Source of the DNA: RBG-16-57-9 sp964462185
Lineage (GTDB): Archaea > Thermoproteota > Bathyarchaeia > TCS64
DNA length: 7,242 bases
NCBI GenBank assembly: GCA_964462185.1
Contig: CAYWWV010000052.1
Span: 1 to 7,242, forward strand
Reading direction: 5' to 3'
The position numbers were made by a program, and so were the translations under genes. Positions 1 through 5,130 of this stretch are shown here, piece by piece; the first letter of the stretch is position 1, and each line of letters opens with the position of its first letter. The notes below the pieces were generated by a model. It was given only the letters and a program-made list of their open reading frames with translations, did not search any database and had not been told where the DNA came from.

Positions 1-441
1 GGGGGCCGGCTTAGGGGTCTAACCCTCCTCCCAGGGGAGACAGGGGTCTTCCCCCCAGCCATGGTCAGGCCCTACCTGGGTCTGGGGTTGGAACCCGGCC
101 ACCCCGGCTTCAAAGTCATAGCCCACCAGCTCAAAGCCCAAGACTGCCCCCACCTAAAAGGAGACTCCTGCAGCATCTACGATAAACGCCCCTCAGCCTG
201 CCGGCAGTTCCCCTTCAACCTGGACCCGGGGCCCGGGGGTGAGATGCTATTGGGGGTGGACCTCAACTGTCCCGCTGCACAGGAGTTAACAAGGGAGGAC
301 CTGGAGGGGAGCAGAGTGCCAGGGCTGGAGTCTGCCAGCAGGCTCTACCGGGTGAAGAGGGAGGCCCGGGAAAACGAGGACCAGCTATGGGTCTACGACC
401 TGGAATCCGAGTCCTGGAGCCGCTGGACCCGGGAACGCTAG
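1..441 (+). CDS. YkgJ-type cysteine-cluster (Fe-S/zinc-binding) protein, 5'-truncated
   Basis: The frame is open from base 1, so the gene starts before the window; the ATG at 61 is probably internal because the 20 residues before it (containing GLTLLPGE) look like the usual segment after the N-terminal cysteines of this family. The hallmark is a CPHLKGDSC segment followed by SIYDKRPSACRQFPF. That is the family pattern of spaced cysteines plus IYxxRPxxCRxFP, thought to bind a metal or Fe-S cluster. The first cysteine pair would lie outside the window. The C-terminal third is charged and shows no recognisable domain. The biochemical role of the family is poorly defined. It converges with the archaellin gene, and the two TAG stops share one CTAG (438-441). 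Family call is fairly firm; function is open. Confidence 0.8.
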   Translation, partial: GGRLRGLTLLPGETGVFPPAMVRPYLGLGLEPGHPGFKVIAHQLKAQDCPHLKGDSCSIYDKRPSACRQFPFNLDPGPGGEMLLGVDLNCPAAQELTREDLEGSRVPGLESASRLYRVKREARENEDQLWVYDLESESWSRWTRER

Positions 442-1040
442 AACCCCGTGGTGGCGTCCTTAACCGTGGGGATCACCCTCTCCACCACCAAGACGCTTCC
501 ACTGCTGGGCTGGAGCTCCAACCGGATCTCCTCGTAGGGGTGGGCGTAGACATCGCTCATGGAGCTCTGGGCGGGGTCCACCCCGGACTTGTCCAGCTGG
601 GTGAGATCTATCACCACCTTGAACTTCTCCCCCTCCTCCAACATCGAGTCCCCGTCCCCCGTCACGCCCTTCACAGTGGTCACCGTCCCGTTGGACTCGT
701 AGACTGAGGCGTGGCACCTGGGGTTGGTGTAGGTGACCACCAGCTCCCCCTCACCCATGTCGATGGGCTCTCCCCCGCCGGCGAGCCTCACGTAGAGGGT
801 GAGCTTGGTGAGGCAGACGGCGGACTGGGGCCCCGTGAGGTTGGTGAATGAGCCTATGAGGCCCGAGTCCAAGGCCAGTGCGCTGCTGGCCTCCGACATA
901 CTGCCCGCCACCACCGACTGAGCCCTCTCGGCTGAGAGGAACCCCATGTTGAGGACGATGAAGGCCAGGGCAGAGGAGGTTATGACGAAGGCCACCAATA
1001 TGATGGCCGTCTCAAGACCCGTTAAACCTCTCTTAGCCAT
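438..1040 (-). CDS. Archaellin (archaeal flagellin), FlaB-type
   Basis: The product is the filament subunit of the archaellum, exported and assembled outside the cell by a type-IV-pilus-like machinery. The N-terminus MAKRGLTGLETAIIL is a class III signal peptide; cleavage by the prepilin-peptidase-like FlaK/PibD is expected after the KRG glycine (residue 5). A hydrophobic helix of about 30 residues follows (AIILVAFVITSSALAFIVLNMGF), the conserved archaellin core. The rest is a beta-rich, Thr/Ser/Gly-rich surface domain. The C-terminus, VLVVERVIP, resembles the family's IERxxP ending. At 200 aa it has normal length. I chose ATG 1040 over the in-frame GTG at 1046 because that GTG lies inside a Shine-Dalgarno-like GGGGTGGG. 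No other archaellum gene is visible. Confidence 0.9.
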   Translation of the reverse strand: MAKRGLTGLETAIILVAFVITSSALAFIVLNMGFLSAERAQSVVAGSMSEASSALALDSGLIGSFTNLTGPQSAVCLTKLTLYVRLAGGGEPIDMGEGELVVTYTNPRCHASVYESNGTVTTVKGVTGDGDSMLEEGEKFKVVIDLTQLDKSGVDPAQSSMSDVYAHPYEEIRLELQPSSGSVLVVERVIPTVKDATTGF

Positions 1041-1041
1041 T

Positions 1042-1077
1042 CCCACCCCTGGATCCAGCTTTCAAAGCTGTTAAAAG
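1042..1077 (-). promoter_or_regulatory. Archaellin promoter and ribosome binding site
   Basis: On the minus strand, GGGGTGGG (1042-1049) lies just before ATG 1040 and fits pairing with the archaeal anti-Shine-Dalgarno. A TATA-like CTTTTAA lies at 1071-1077, centred about 34 nt upstream of the start, which leaves room for a short leader carrying the RBS. Called from spacing and motif only. Confidence 0.5.
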
Positions 1078-1108
1078 CCGATGTGTGTACCCGTGCCCCA
1101 CAACCCCC

Positions 1109-2008
1109 TTAAACGGGCCCCGAGTCCTCGATGATTCGCTCTATGTCCTCCAGCTTCTCCCGCAGCCATTTCCGGAGTTCCCGGATCTTTCTCTGCCTCT
1201 CCTCCCAGGCATCCAAGTCTATGTGGCTTAGGATGGCCTGCTCCACCAGCTGCTGGAGGAGCTTGGGGTCCAGGGCATCCAGCTCCACCGAGCGGTCCCC
1301 GTACTCACTCATAAAGCCCTCTGCCCGGGCGTCGCTCCTCTTCACCGGCATGGGGGGGAGGCGGTGCCTCTTGATCTGGTCCAGGGTGAGGGCTACCCGC
1401 ACCACCTTGAAGTCCCTGGCCCCATACCTGGACAGCCTCTCCTCCAGGTCCCTCTCGATGTCCACCCCACTGGGGTCGAAGTCCCCGAAATACAACACCA
1501 CCTTGGGCTTCCCCCCCAACCGGTTCTCCATGTACCGCGCCATCTCCCGCACATAGCTGTAGCTGGGATACCCCCGGGTGGGGAAGGTGCGAACCGAATA
1601 CCTATTGGCCACCATGCTTACCAGCCGGCTCAAGGCGTCCTTCTCCAGGCTTATAAGGAGGTGGACGGGCTGGTCCTCCCACATGGGCATGGTGAAACCC
1701 TTCCAGCTGTCCTGGAGCCCCCTCAGCTTCTGGGCCAGATACTCCTGGGCGGAGGAGTAGCCCACATCCCCCCTCCCCAAAACCCTCCTACTCCGATCCT
1801 CCAAACAGTTGGGGGGGAGGTCCCCCCGCTCCCGGGCCCTCACCATTATGCGGCTGAGCCGCTTGTAGCTGTTAACCGTGTTGGGGATGATGAGCTGGGC
1901 CACCAGCCGGTAGTATAGCTGCCTCAGGGTTATGGCCGTCTCATACTGGGAGAGGATGCGGCGGGAGACGGCCACCACCTCTTCGTAGCTGGGGAGCCGG
2001 GGCTTCAT
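1109..2008 (-). CDS. Stand-alone Topo VI-A/Spo11-like Toprim protein (Mini-A-like)
   Basis: The layout is that of the type IIB topoisomerase A subunit: an N-terminal winged-helix-like region followed by a Toprim domain. TLRQLYYRLV (residues 28-36) matches the RELYY-type motif in which the second tyrosine (Y33) would attack DNA. The Toprim acidic residues are E122 in LISLEKDA and D176/D178 in YFGDFDPSG. A TRGYPS segment (144-149) parallels the GYP segment of Topo VI-A. The C-terminus (265-299) is a highly charged helix. At 299 aa it is shorter than true Topo VI-A (about 360-390), and no B subunit is adjacent. It resembles single-subunit homologues common in mobile elements and phages. Whether it cleaves DNA is unknown. 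ATG 2008 is supported by a TATA box 28 nt upstream. Confidence 0.75.
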   Translation of the reverse strand: MKPRLPSYEEVVAVSRRILSQYETAITLRQLYYRLVAQLIIPNTVNSYKRLSRIMVRARERGDLPPNCLEDRSRRVLGRGDVGYSSAQEYLAQKLRGLQDSWKGFTMPMWEDQPVHLLISLEKDALSRLVSMVANRYSVRTFPTRGYPSYSYVREMARYMENRLGGKPKVVLYFGDFDPSGVDIERDLEERLSRYGARDFKVVRVALTLDQIKRHRLPPMPVKRSDARAEGFMSEYGDRSVELDALDPKLLQQLVEQAILSHIDLDAWEERQRKIRELRKWLREKLEDIERIIEDSGPV

Positions 2009-2033
2009 CCAAGAATATTATGAGCCCCGAGGA

Positions 2034-2039
2034 TTTAAA
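2034..2039 (-). promoter_or_regulatory. TATA box of the Topo VI-A-like gene
   Basis: TTTAAA is centred 28 nt upstream of ATG 2008 on the minus strand. That is the distance expected when transcription starts at or next to the start codon, so this mRNA is probably leaderless; no Shine-Dalgarno sequence is visible. Confidence 0.6.
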
Positions 2040-2088
2040 CCACTCAGGGCCCCACCCCTATTTACAATAAATACTATCCCTCGCAAGG

Positions 2089-2095
2089 TTTTTAA
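2089..2095 (+). promoter_or_regulatory. TATA-like box of the SNase-like gene
   Basis: TTTTTAA in a short AT-rich stretch is centred about 32 nt upstream of ATG 2124. It forms a divergent promoter pair with the TATA box at 2034-2039. The spacing favours ATG 2124 over ATG 2109 as the start, because 2109 would be only about 17 nt from the box. Confidence 0.45.
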
Positions 2096-2123
2096 TGGAA
2101 ATCCCAGTATGCTTTGCCCTGGA

Positions 2124-2402
2124 ATGTCGATGCGAAGAGCTACACCAGTGGAAATCATAAATGGGAACAGTTTCAGGCTCCGAACCGACGCCATCATAGT
2201 CTTGGATGGTGTGGAGGCGCCGGACATCAACACCCCCGAGGGACAAAAAGCCAGGGACAAGCTGGCAGAGCTGGTCCTGAAGAAGAAGGTGGAGTACGAG
2301 ACCACTGAGTGGACCCCCATGGGCCAGACCAGGGCCCGGGTTACCCGGGATGGCCTGGACATCAACGAGGAGATGCGCAAGTTCATCGAGTCCCTGGGCT
2401 GA
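2124..2402 (+). CDS. Small SNase-fold (thermonuclease-like) protein, catalytic residues missing
   Basis: The 92-aa product aligns by eye with the OB-fold core of staphylococcal nuclease: VEIINGNSFRL for V..V.DGDT.+L, then VLDGVEAPDINTPEGQKA for +L.GID.PE...G..A, then MGQTRARVTRDGLDINEEM for the GR.LA.V..DG..VN..+ segment. The calcium and catalytic positions are changed: DGD becomes NGN, the arginine after the first strand is hydrophobic, the APE glutamate is aspartate, and the GR arginine is glutamine. It is therefore probably not a nuclease; nucleic-acid or protein binding is more likely. No signal peptide is seen, so it should be cytoplasmic. The longer start at 2109 (five extra residues) is possible but lies too close to the TATA-like box. 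It is divergent from the Topo VI-A-like gene. Confidence 0.7.
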   Translation: MSMRRATPVEIINGNSFRLRTDAIIVLDGVEAPDINTPEGQKARDKLAELVLKKKVEYETTEWTPMGQTRARVTRDGLDINEEMRKFIESLG

Positions 2403-2404
2403 GA

Positions 2405-2425
2405 GAACAGAGTTTTAACCTGTTC
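2405..2425. promoter_or_regulatory. Inverted repeat around a TATA-like core
   Basis: GAACAG and CTGTTC form a perfect 6-bp inverted repeat around AGTTTTAAC, so the arms flank a TATA-like TTTTAA. It begins just after the SNase-like stop and about 75 nt before the operon start at 2500. It could be a repressor site over the operon promoter or a terminator-like hairpin; no T-tract follows, which favours the operator reading. Weak evidence. Confidence 0.3.
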
Positions 2426-2484
2426 CCCCCCACTCTATTGTGGATCACTTTGAATACTCTACTCTGGGCCTCCCCCCGGCCATG

Positions 2485-2493
2485 GGAGGGTGA
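2485..2493 (+). promoter_or_regulatory. Shine-Dalgarno that fixes the GTG start at 2500
   Basis: GGAGGGTGA nearly matches the ideal archaeal GGAGGTGA and sits 6 nt before GTG 2500. This supports the GTG start, since no in-frame ATG lies nearby. Confidence 0.65.
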
Positions 2494-2499
2494 GTAGGG

Positions 2500-2844
2500 G
2501 TGTCACCCCTCCAAACCGCCCTAGGCCTACTCCTCTCCCTCCTAGGCGCCTCCATCAGCATCTACTGGTACATATACTGGCAGAGAAACTACAGAGGCCA
2601 ACTCCTAACCCAGGGGCCCTACGCCGTGGTCCGCCACCCCTTCTACACCGGCTTCACCCTCATCTCACTGGGCTTGGCCCTCATGCTCCCCGTCTTCGAG
2701 ACCAGACTCCTACTGGTTATCACCCTGGCAACCCTCAGCGTCTTCATACCCCGCGAGGAGGAGGAGCTCCAAGCCAGGTTCGGCCAGGAATACTTGGACT
2801 ACATGAAACGCGTCAAGTGGAGGCTGGTCCCCCATGTCTACTAG
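2500..2844 (+). CDS. ICMT/PEMT-family integral membrane methyltransferase
   Basis: This 114-aa membrane protein belongs to the isoprenylcysteine carboxyl methyltransferase / phospholipid methyltransferase superfamily, which transfers methyl groups from S-adenosylmethionine at the membrane. Hydrophobic segments run at about residues 5-27, 50-66 and 69-84. The SAM-site signature GPYAVVRHPFYTG (39-51) is intact. So is the C-terminal pattern PREEEELQARFGQEYLDY (84-101), with its acidic pair and FGxEYxxY. It is short but within the range of small bacterial and archaeal members. The substrate cannot be read from sequence; archaeal lipids, quinones or prenylated molecules are possible. It is first in a three-gene operon, and its last 11 nt overlap the Nudix gene, suggesting coupled translation. 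Confidence 0.85.
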   Translation: MSPLQTALGLLLSLLGASISIYWYIYWQRNYRGQLLTQGPYAVVRHPFYTGFTLISLGLALMLPVFETRLLLVITLATLSVFIPREEEELQARFGQEYLDYMKRVKWRLVPHVY

Positions 2845-3244
2845 TAGGGGGCTCAGGGAGGTGGCCGCCGGCCTGGTTAGGCGTGGGGGCAGGCTCCTGG
2901 TGGCCCAGAGGAGGAGGGGCGACACCCACCCGTTGAAGTGGGAGTTCCCCGGCGGAACGGTTAGACCGGGGGAGACCACGTGGGAGGCTGTGGCCAGGGA
3001 GATAAGGGAGGAGCTGGGCCTGGAGGTGAGGGAGGCGGCCTACCTGGGCTCCTGCCTAGACCCCCCCTTCAGGATACACTACCACCTGGCGGACTACGTC
3101 TCGGGGGAGGTGCGGCTCAGGGCCCACGAGGAGGCCAGGTGGGTGGAGCCCAGGGAGCTGTTGGGCCTGGACCTGCTGCCAGGCGACAGGGTGCTGGTGG
3201 AGAGGCTCATTAATGCGGAGGGGAGGGGGTTGACCCATGTCTGA
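2834..3244 (+). CDS. MutT-type Nudix hydrolase
   Basis: A complete Nudix box GX5EX7REUXEEXGU is present at residues 41-63 (G41, E47, R55, E56, E59, E60, G62). It is preceded by WEFPGG (36-41), the signature of MutT-like enzymes that hydrolyse nucleoside triphosphates or related pyrophosphates with Mg2+. RLLVAQRRRGDTHPLKWEF is the usual MutT N-terminal strand and loop. At 136 aa it has normal length for a single-domain cytoplasmic Nudix protein. It could be an 8-oxo-dGTP or 5-methyl-CTP type sanitiser, but substrate is hard to infer in this superfamily. ATG 2834 lies inside the end of the upstream gene, and the stop overlaps the downstream methyltransferase by 8 nt, so it is the middle gene of a coupled operon. 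Confidence 0.9.
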   Translation: MSTSRGLREVAAGLVRRGGRLLVAQRRRGDTHPLKWEFPGGTVRPGETTWEAVAREIREELGLEVREAAYLGSCLDPPFRIHYHLADYVSGEVRLRAHEEARWVEPRELLGLDLLPGDRVLVERLINAEGRGLTHV

Positions 3245-3896
3245 GGACATGGTGAAGTACTATCGGGAGAGGGCGAGGGAGTACGAGGAGGTCTACCGGT
3301 GGAGGGACCCCCACCGCCAGGAGGAGCAGGCGGCCATGGAGAGGGCCCTCCTGGAGGCCTTCCAGGGGTGCAGGGTATTGGACGTGGGCTGCGGCACCGG
3401 CTACTGGACCCAGAGGGTGAGCAGGGTGGCCAGGAGCATGGTGGGGGTGGACATCAACGAGACGGTGCTGGAGATAGCCCGCAGCAAGGACTACTACTGC
3501 CCCGTGGAGTTTAGGAGGATGGACGCCTACCAGATGGAGCTGGACCAACGGTTCACCGGCCTCATGGCCACCTTCATGCTCAGCCACGTAAAACGCAGCC
3601 ACATCCAAGACTGGCTCACCCACCTCCACGGCTTCCTAGAGCCCGGGGCCTCCGTCTTCTTCGCCGACAACGTCTACATCGAGGGCGTGGGAGGCCCCCT
3701 GGTGGTGAAGGAGGGGGACCCCAACACCTACAAGCTTAGAACCCTCAAAGACGGGAGCCAGCACTTAATCGTGAAGAACTACTTCCATGTGGGGGAGCTG
3801 GTCCAAATCTTCGGGGCCCACAGCAGGGGGGTAGGCCCGGACAGTGTTTTCCACGGCCACTGCTTCTGGTGGGTTTCCTATAGGTATGAGCCCTAG
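3237..3896 (+). CDS. Class I SAM-dependent methyltransferase
   Basis: The Rossmann-type SAM-binding core is clear: motif I VLDVGCGTGYWT (47-58), motif II acidic residue in MVGVDINE (D72), and RMDAYQ (95-100), where D96 should contact the adenine. ATFMLSHVKR (111-120) occupies the motif IV position. The N-terminal YYRERAREYEEVY helix resembles the lid of small-molecule methyltransferases of the UbiE/type 11 group. The 219-aa length is normal. Substrate is unknown; the C-terminal part (160-219) is rich in aromatics and histidines. It overlaps the Nudix gene by 8 nt and ends the operon. It converges with rubredoxin, and the two stops share the CTAG at 3893-3896. Confidence 0.85.
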   Translation: MSEDMVKYYRERAREYEEVYRWRDPHRQEEQAAMERALLEAFQGCRVLDVGCGTGYWTQRVSRVARSMVGVDINETVLEIARSKDYYCPVEFRRMDAYQMELDQRFTGLMATFMLSHVKRSHIQDWLTHLHGFLEPGASVFFADNVYIEGVGGPLVVKEGDPNTYKLRTLKDGSQHLIVKNYFHVGELVQIFGAHSRGVGPDSVFHGHCFWWVSYRYEP

Positions 3897-4057
3897 TCCA
3901 GGGGGTTGAACCGGTCCTTAGCCGCCCCACAGATGGGGCAGACCCAGTCCTCGGGGAGCCCCTGGAAGGGGGTTCCAGCCTCCACACCGGCCTCAGGGTC
4001 CCCCAGCTCGGGGTCGTAGATGTAGCCGCAGATGCTGCACTCAAACCGGCCAGACAT
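3893..4057 (-). CDS. Rubredoxin
   Basis: This 54-aa iron protein is a small cytoplasmic electron carrier, often serving oxygen or superoxide detoxification in anaerobes. Both iron-binding knuckles are complete: CSICGY (C7, C10) and CPICGA (C40, C43). Between them lie YIYDPELGDPEAG and GTPFQGLPEDWVCP, a near-canonical rubredoxin. Start MSGRFECSICG and end DRFNPLD match the usual length. A TATA-like element is centred about 26 nt upstream of ATG 4057, and no Shine-Dalgarno is seen, so the transcript may be leaderless. Its redox partner is not in the window. It converges with the methyltransferase gene with a 4-nt overlap. Confidence 0.95.
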   Translation of the reverse strand: MSGRFECSICGYIYDPELGDPEAGVEAGTPFQGLPEDWVCPICGAAKDRFNPLD

Positions 4058-4079
4058 GGAGAACCCAATGGGGGTCCGC

Positions 4080-4110
4080 CTACTTAACCCCCACGGTTAT
4101 GTTGGGGGTT
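4080..4110 (-). promoter_or_regulatory. Rubredoxin promoter with upstream inverted repeat
   Basis: On the minus strand, GGTTAAGTAG is centred about 26 nt before ATG 4057 and fits a BRE/TATA element. Directly upstream, AACCCCCA (4086-4093) and TGGGGGTT (4103-4110) form a perfect 8-bp inverted repeat with a 9-nt loop, extendable by G-T pairs. Its place abutting the TATA box suggests a regulator site. A second short inverted repeat, GGCCC/GGGCC, lies at 4111-4125. Confidence 0.4.
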
Positions 4111-4162
4111 GGCCCTGTAGGGGCCTACACTGTTTGGGAGGGCTTGGGGGAACAATGCTCTG

Positions 4163-4199
4163 CTTTCAACTTCCACTTGCTCGGATTACTCTTTGAGAC
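4163..4199 (-). CRISPR. Degenerate solitary CRISPR-type repeat (30/37 matches)
   Basis: This 37-nt stretch aligns without gaps to the repeat at 5012-5048 with seven substitutions. It keeps CTTTCAA at one end and GGATTACTC plus TTGAGAC at the other. The strand is given as the likely crRNA sense, where the repeat would end in TTGAAAG. No partner repeat lies within normal spacer distance on either side. It is followed two bases later by a tRNA 3'-end fragment. It is either a decayed array end or a relic left by recombination. Confidence 0.65.
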
Positions 4200-4201
4200 A
4201 C

Positions 4202-4229
4202 GAGAGTTCGAATCTCTTCCGGGCTACCA
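4202..4229 (+). tRNA. tRNA 3'-end fragment (T-arm, acceptor strand, CCA)
   Basis: The register is exactly that of tRNA positions 49-76: T-stem GAGAG, T-loop TTCGAAT, paired strand CTCTT (five pairs, one G-U), seven acceptor bases CCGGGCT, discriminator A, then CCA. No D-arm or anticodon arm can be folded from the preceding bases, which are instead a CRISPR-like repeat. GGCTTGG at 4141-4147 could pair with the acceptor strand only by using three G-U pairs. This is therefore read as a partial tRNA, such as an attachment-site relic of integration, or less likely a 3' half of a split tRNA. Identity cannot be assigned. Confidence 0.45.
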
Positions 4230-4397
4230 TTGCACCGTGGACGGGTCGAGGTTTAACTTTTCGGAATTAAATGTATTTTACAATAGACATAACCAGCAAA
4301 TCCGTTTTCTTCAGTTTTGGCGGAGTTTTTTCAAATGGCTTCATAGTGTGGTAAGGTTTTTACAGTGGCATACAAAGAAGTAATTGAATGTGAAAGA

Positions 4398-4586
4398 ATG
4401 AAAGCTGAATATAGGGTTCATAGACTCAACATAAAAATGGAAGAAGATCAGACTAAGTTAGAGCAGTTCTTGAACAGCTTAGAAGGTGAAGTTGTGGCAA
4501 TCATCCCAAGTGTTTCTCCCAAGTTCACCCCTGGAGGAATGGGCGCCAAAGTATACTTTCTTTGGGTTGTCGAAAAGAAGAGCTAA
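4398..4586 (+). CDS. Small DUF4177-like protein of unknown function
   Basis: The product is 62 aa if it starts at ATG 4398 (73 aa from an in-frame GTG at 4365). MKAEYRVHRL, a helix with an LEQFLNSLEGEVVAIIP core, and a final strand VYFLWVVEKK resemble small DUF4177-type proteins, which have a strand, a helix with 'LN..G.EGWE.V' character, then strands. Function of that family is unknown. I chose 4398 because the family usually starts just before the first strand, but no RBS decides it. The gene is AT-rich compared with the left half of the window, suggesting a different origin. Its last codons lie within the 55-nt sequence repeated across the assembly gap; the stop at 4584-4586 is before the gap, so the coding sequence is intact. 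Confidence 0.5.
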   Translation: MKAEYRVHRLNIKMEEDQTKLEQFLNSLEGEVVAIIPSVSPKFTPGGMGAKVYFLWVVEKKS

Positions 4587-4623
4587 GCTGAAAGACGTAT
4601 ATGATACACGCCGGTCCAGCTGC
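4569..4623 (+). repeat. Left copy of 55-nt gap-flanking duplication
   Basis: Identical base for base to 4724-4778. The two copies end and begin exactly at the N run, which points to an unmerged contig overlap and not a biological repeat. Confidence 0.9.
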
Positions 4624-4723
4624 NNNNNNNNNNNNNNNNNNNNNNNNNNNNNNNNNNNNNNNNNNNNNNNNNNNNNNNNNNNNNNNNNNNNNNNNNNNNN
4701 NNNNNNNNNNNNNNNNNNNNNNN
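4624..4723. other. Assembly gap (100 N)
   Basis: Exactly 100 N, a common placeholder for a scaffold join of unknown size. Because the same 55 nt lies on both sides, the real gap is probably zero, and one copy plus the Ns (155 nt) should be removed. Confidence 0.97.
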
Positions 4724-4778
4724 GTCGAAAAGAAGAGCTAAGCTGAAAGACGTATATGATACACGCCGGTCCAGCTGC
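4724..4778 (+). repeat. Right copy of 55-nt gap-flanking duplication
   Basis: Exact copy of 4569-4623, starting at the first base after the gap. Merging the copies makes the sequence after the DUF4177-like gene continuous into the GC-rich region from 4779. Confidence 0.9.
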
Positions 4779-4801
4779 CTTCGGTGGTTGTCTGTCTACC
4801 C

Positions 4802-4917
4802 TCGGCCCGGGGAGGCTACCCCAAGTATGATGGTTGGATGGCGAGGGCGTGGCTCAGCGAGGATATGAGTTCAAGCCTCTGCCGAGTATCACTGCTAATC
4901 CTCCTCCGACCCTTTTT
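4802..4917 (+). ncRNA. Candidate structured RNA ending in a T-tract
   Basis: No protein is supported from 4587 to 4936. The GC-rich part can fold: TCGG (4802-4805) with CCGA (4906-4909) and GAGG (4812-4815) with CCTC (4900-4903) would close the whole element. Inside, GGGGAGGCTACCCC forms a small hairpin, and CTCAGCGAGG (4852-4861) pairs with CCTCTGCCGAG (4876-4886) with small bulges. TTTTT follows at 4913-4917, as expected for an archaeal terminator. Just upstream, CAGCTGCC and GGTGGTTG (4773-4791) can form an 8-bp stem with G-U pairs. It does not match tRNA, 5S, SRP or RNase P RNA as far as I can tell. GC-rich sequence folds easily, so this is tentative. Confidence 0.3.
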
Positions 4918-4936
4918 ACCCCGGTGACCGCCCCGC

Positions 4937-5048
4937 CTTTCAATTCCCTCTTGTTGGGATTAGCCATTGAGACCCGGTGACCTTCACGGCCTACGTGAAC
5001 TGGGCCTTCATCTTTCAATTCCCTCTTATTGGGATTACTCGTTGAGAC
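4937..5048 (-). CRISPR. Minimal CRISPR array: two 37-nt repeats, one 38-nt spacer
   Basis: Repeats are at 4937-4973 and 5012-5048, with the spacer at 4974-5011. Relative to the copy at 7206-7242, the right repeat differs at one position and the left at five. On the minus strand the repeats run from GTCTCAA to GGGAATTGAAAG; an 8-nt ATTGAAAG end matches the 5' handle of many archaeal crRNAs, so transcription is probably leftward. The left repeat being the most diverged fits a leader-distal end there. Each repeat has a short TCCC/GGGA inverted repeat. No further repeat follows within spacer distance, no AT-rich leader is obvious to the right, and no cas gene is in the window. Confidence 0.8.
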
Positions 5049-5130
5049 TGGGCTACATGGCTGTGGCCATGGTGTCGATAGACGAGACGTGGTCCGCCCT
5101 CCGGCTCAGACCCGTCTAGGCCTCCTTGCA

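Noticed and set aside
3210..3629. 139-codon minus-strand open frame opposite the methyltransferase
   Set aside because: It lies opposite clear Nudix and methyltransferase motifs; its Val/His/Pro/Leu-rich translation is typical of an antisense shadow in GC-rich DNA.
3745..4068. 107-codon minus-strand open frame overlapping rubredoxin in another frame
   Set aside because: The rubredoxin frame with its four iron-binding cysteines is unambiguous; this one is Ser/Pro/Arg-rich noise.
4099..4383. 94-codon plus-strand open frame between rubredoxin and the DUF4177-like gene
   Set aside because: It runs through the degenerate CRISPR repeat and the tRNA fragment, shows no domain, and its composition changes midway; it is a chance frame.
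4817..4846. TTGGATGG segment resembling part of 5S rRNA
   Set aside because: No other 5S element, such as the GAAC loop or terminal stem, is found nearby; the resemblance is too short.
4852..4890. Second tRNA-like T-loop (GAGTTCAAGCC)
   Set aside because: The flanking T-stem forms only three pairs, and no acceptor strand or CCA lies in register.
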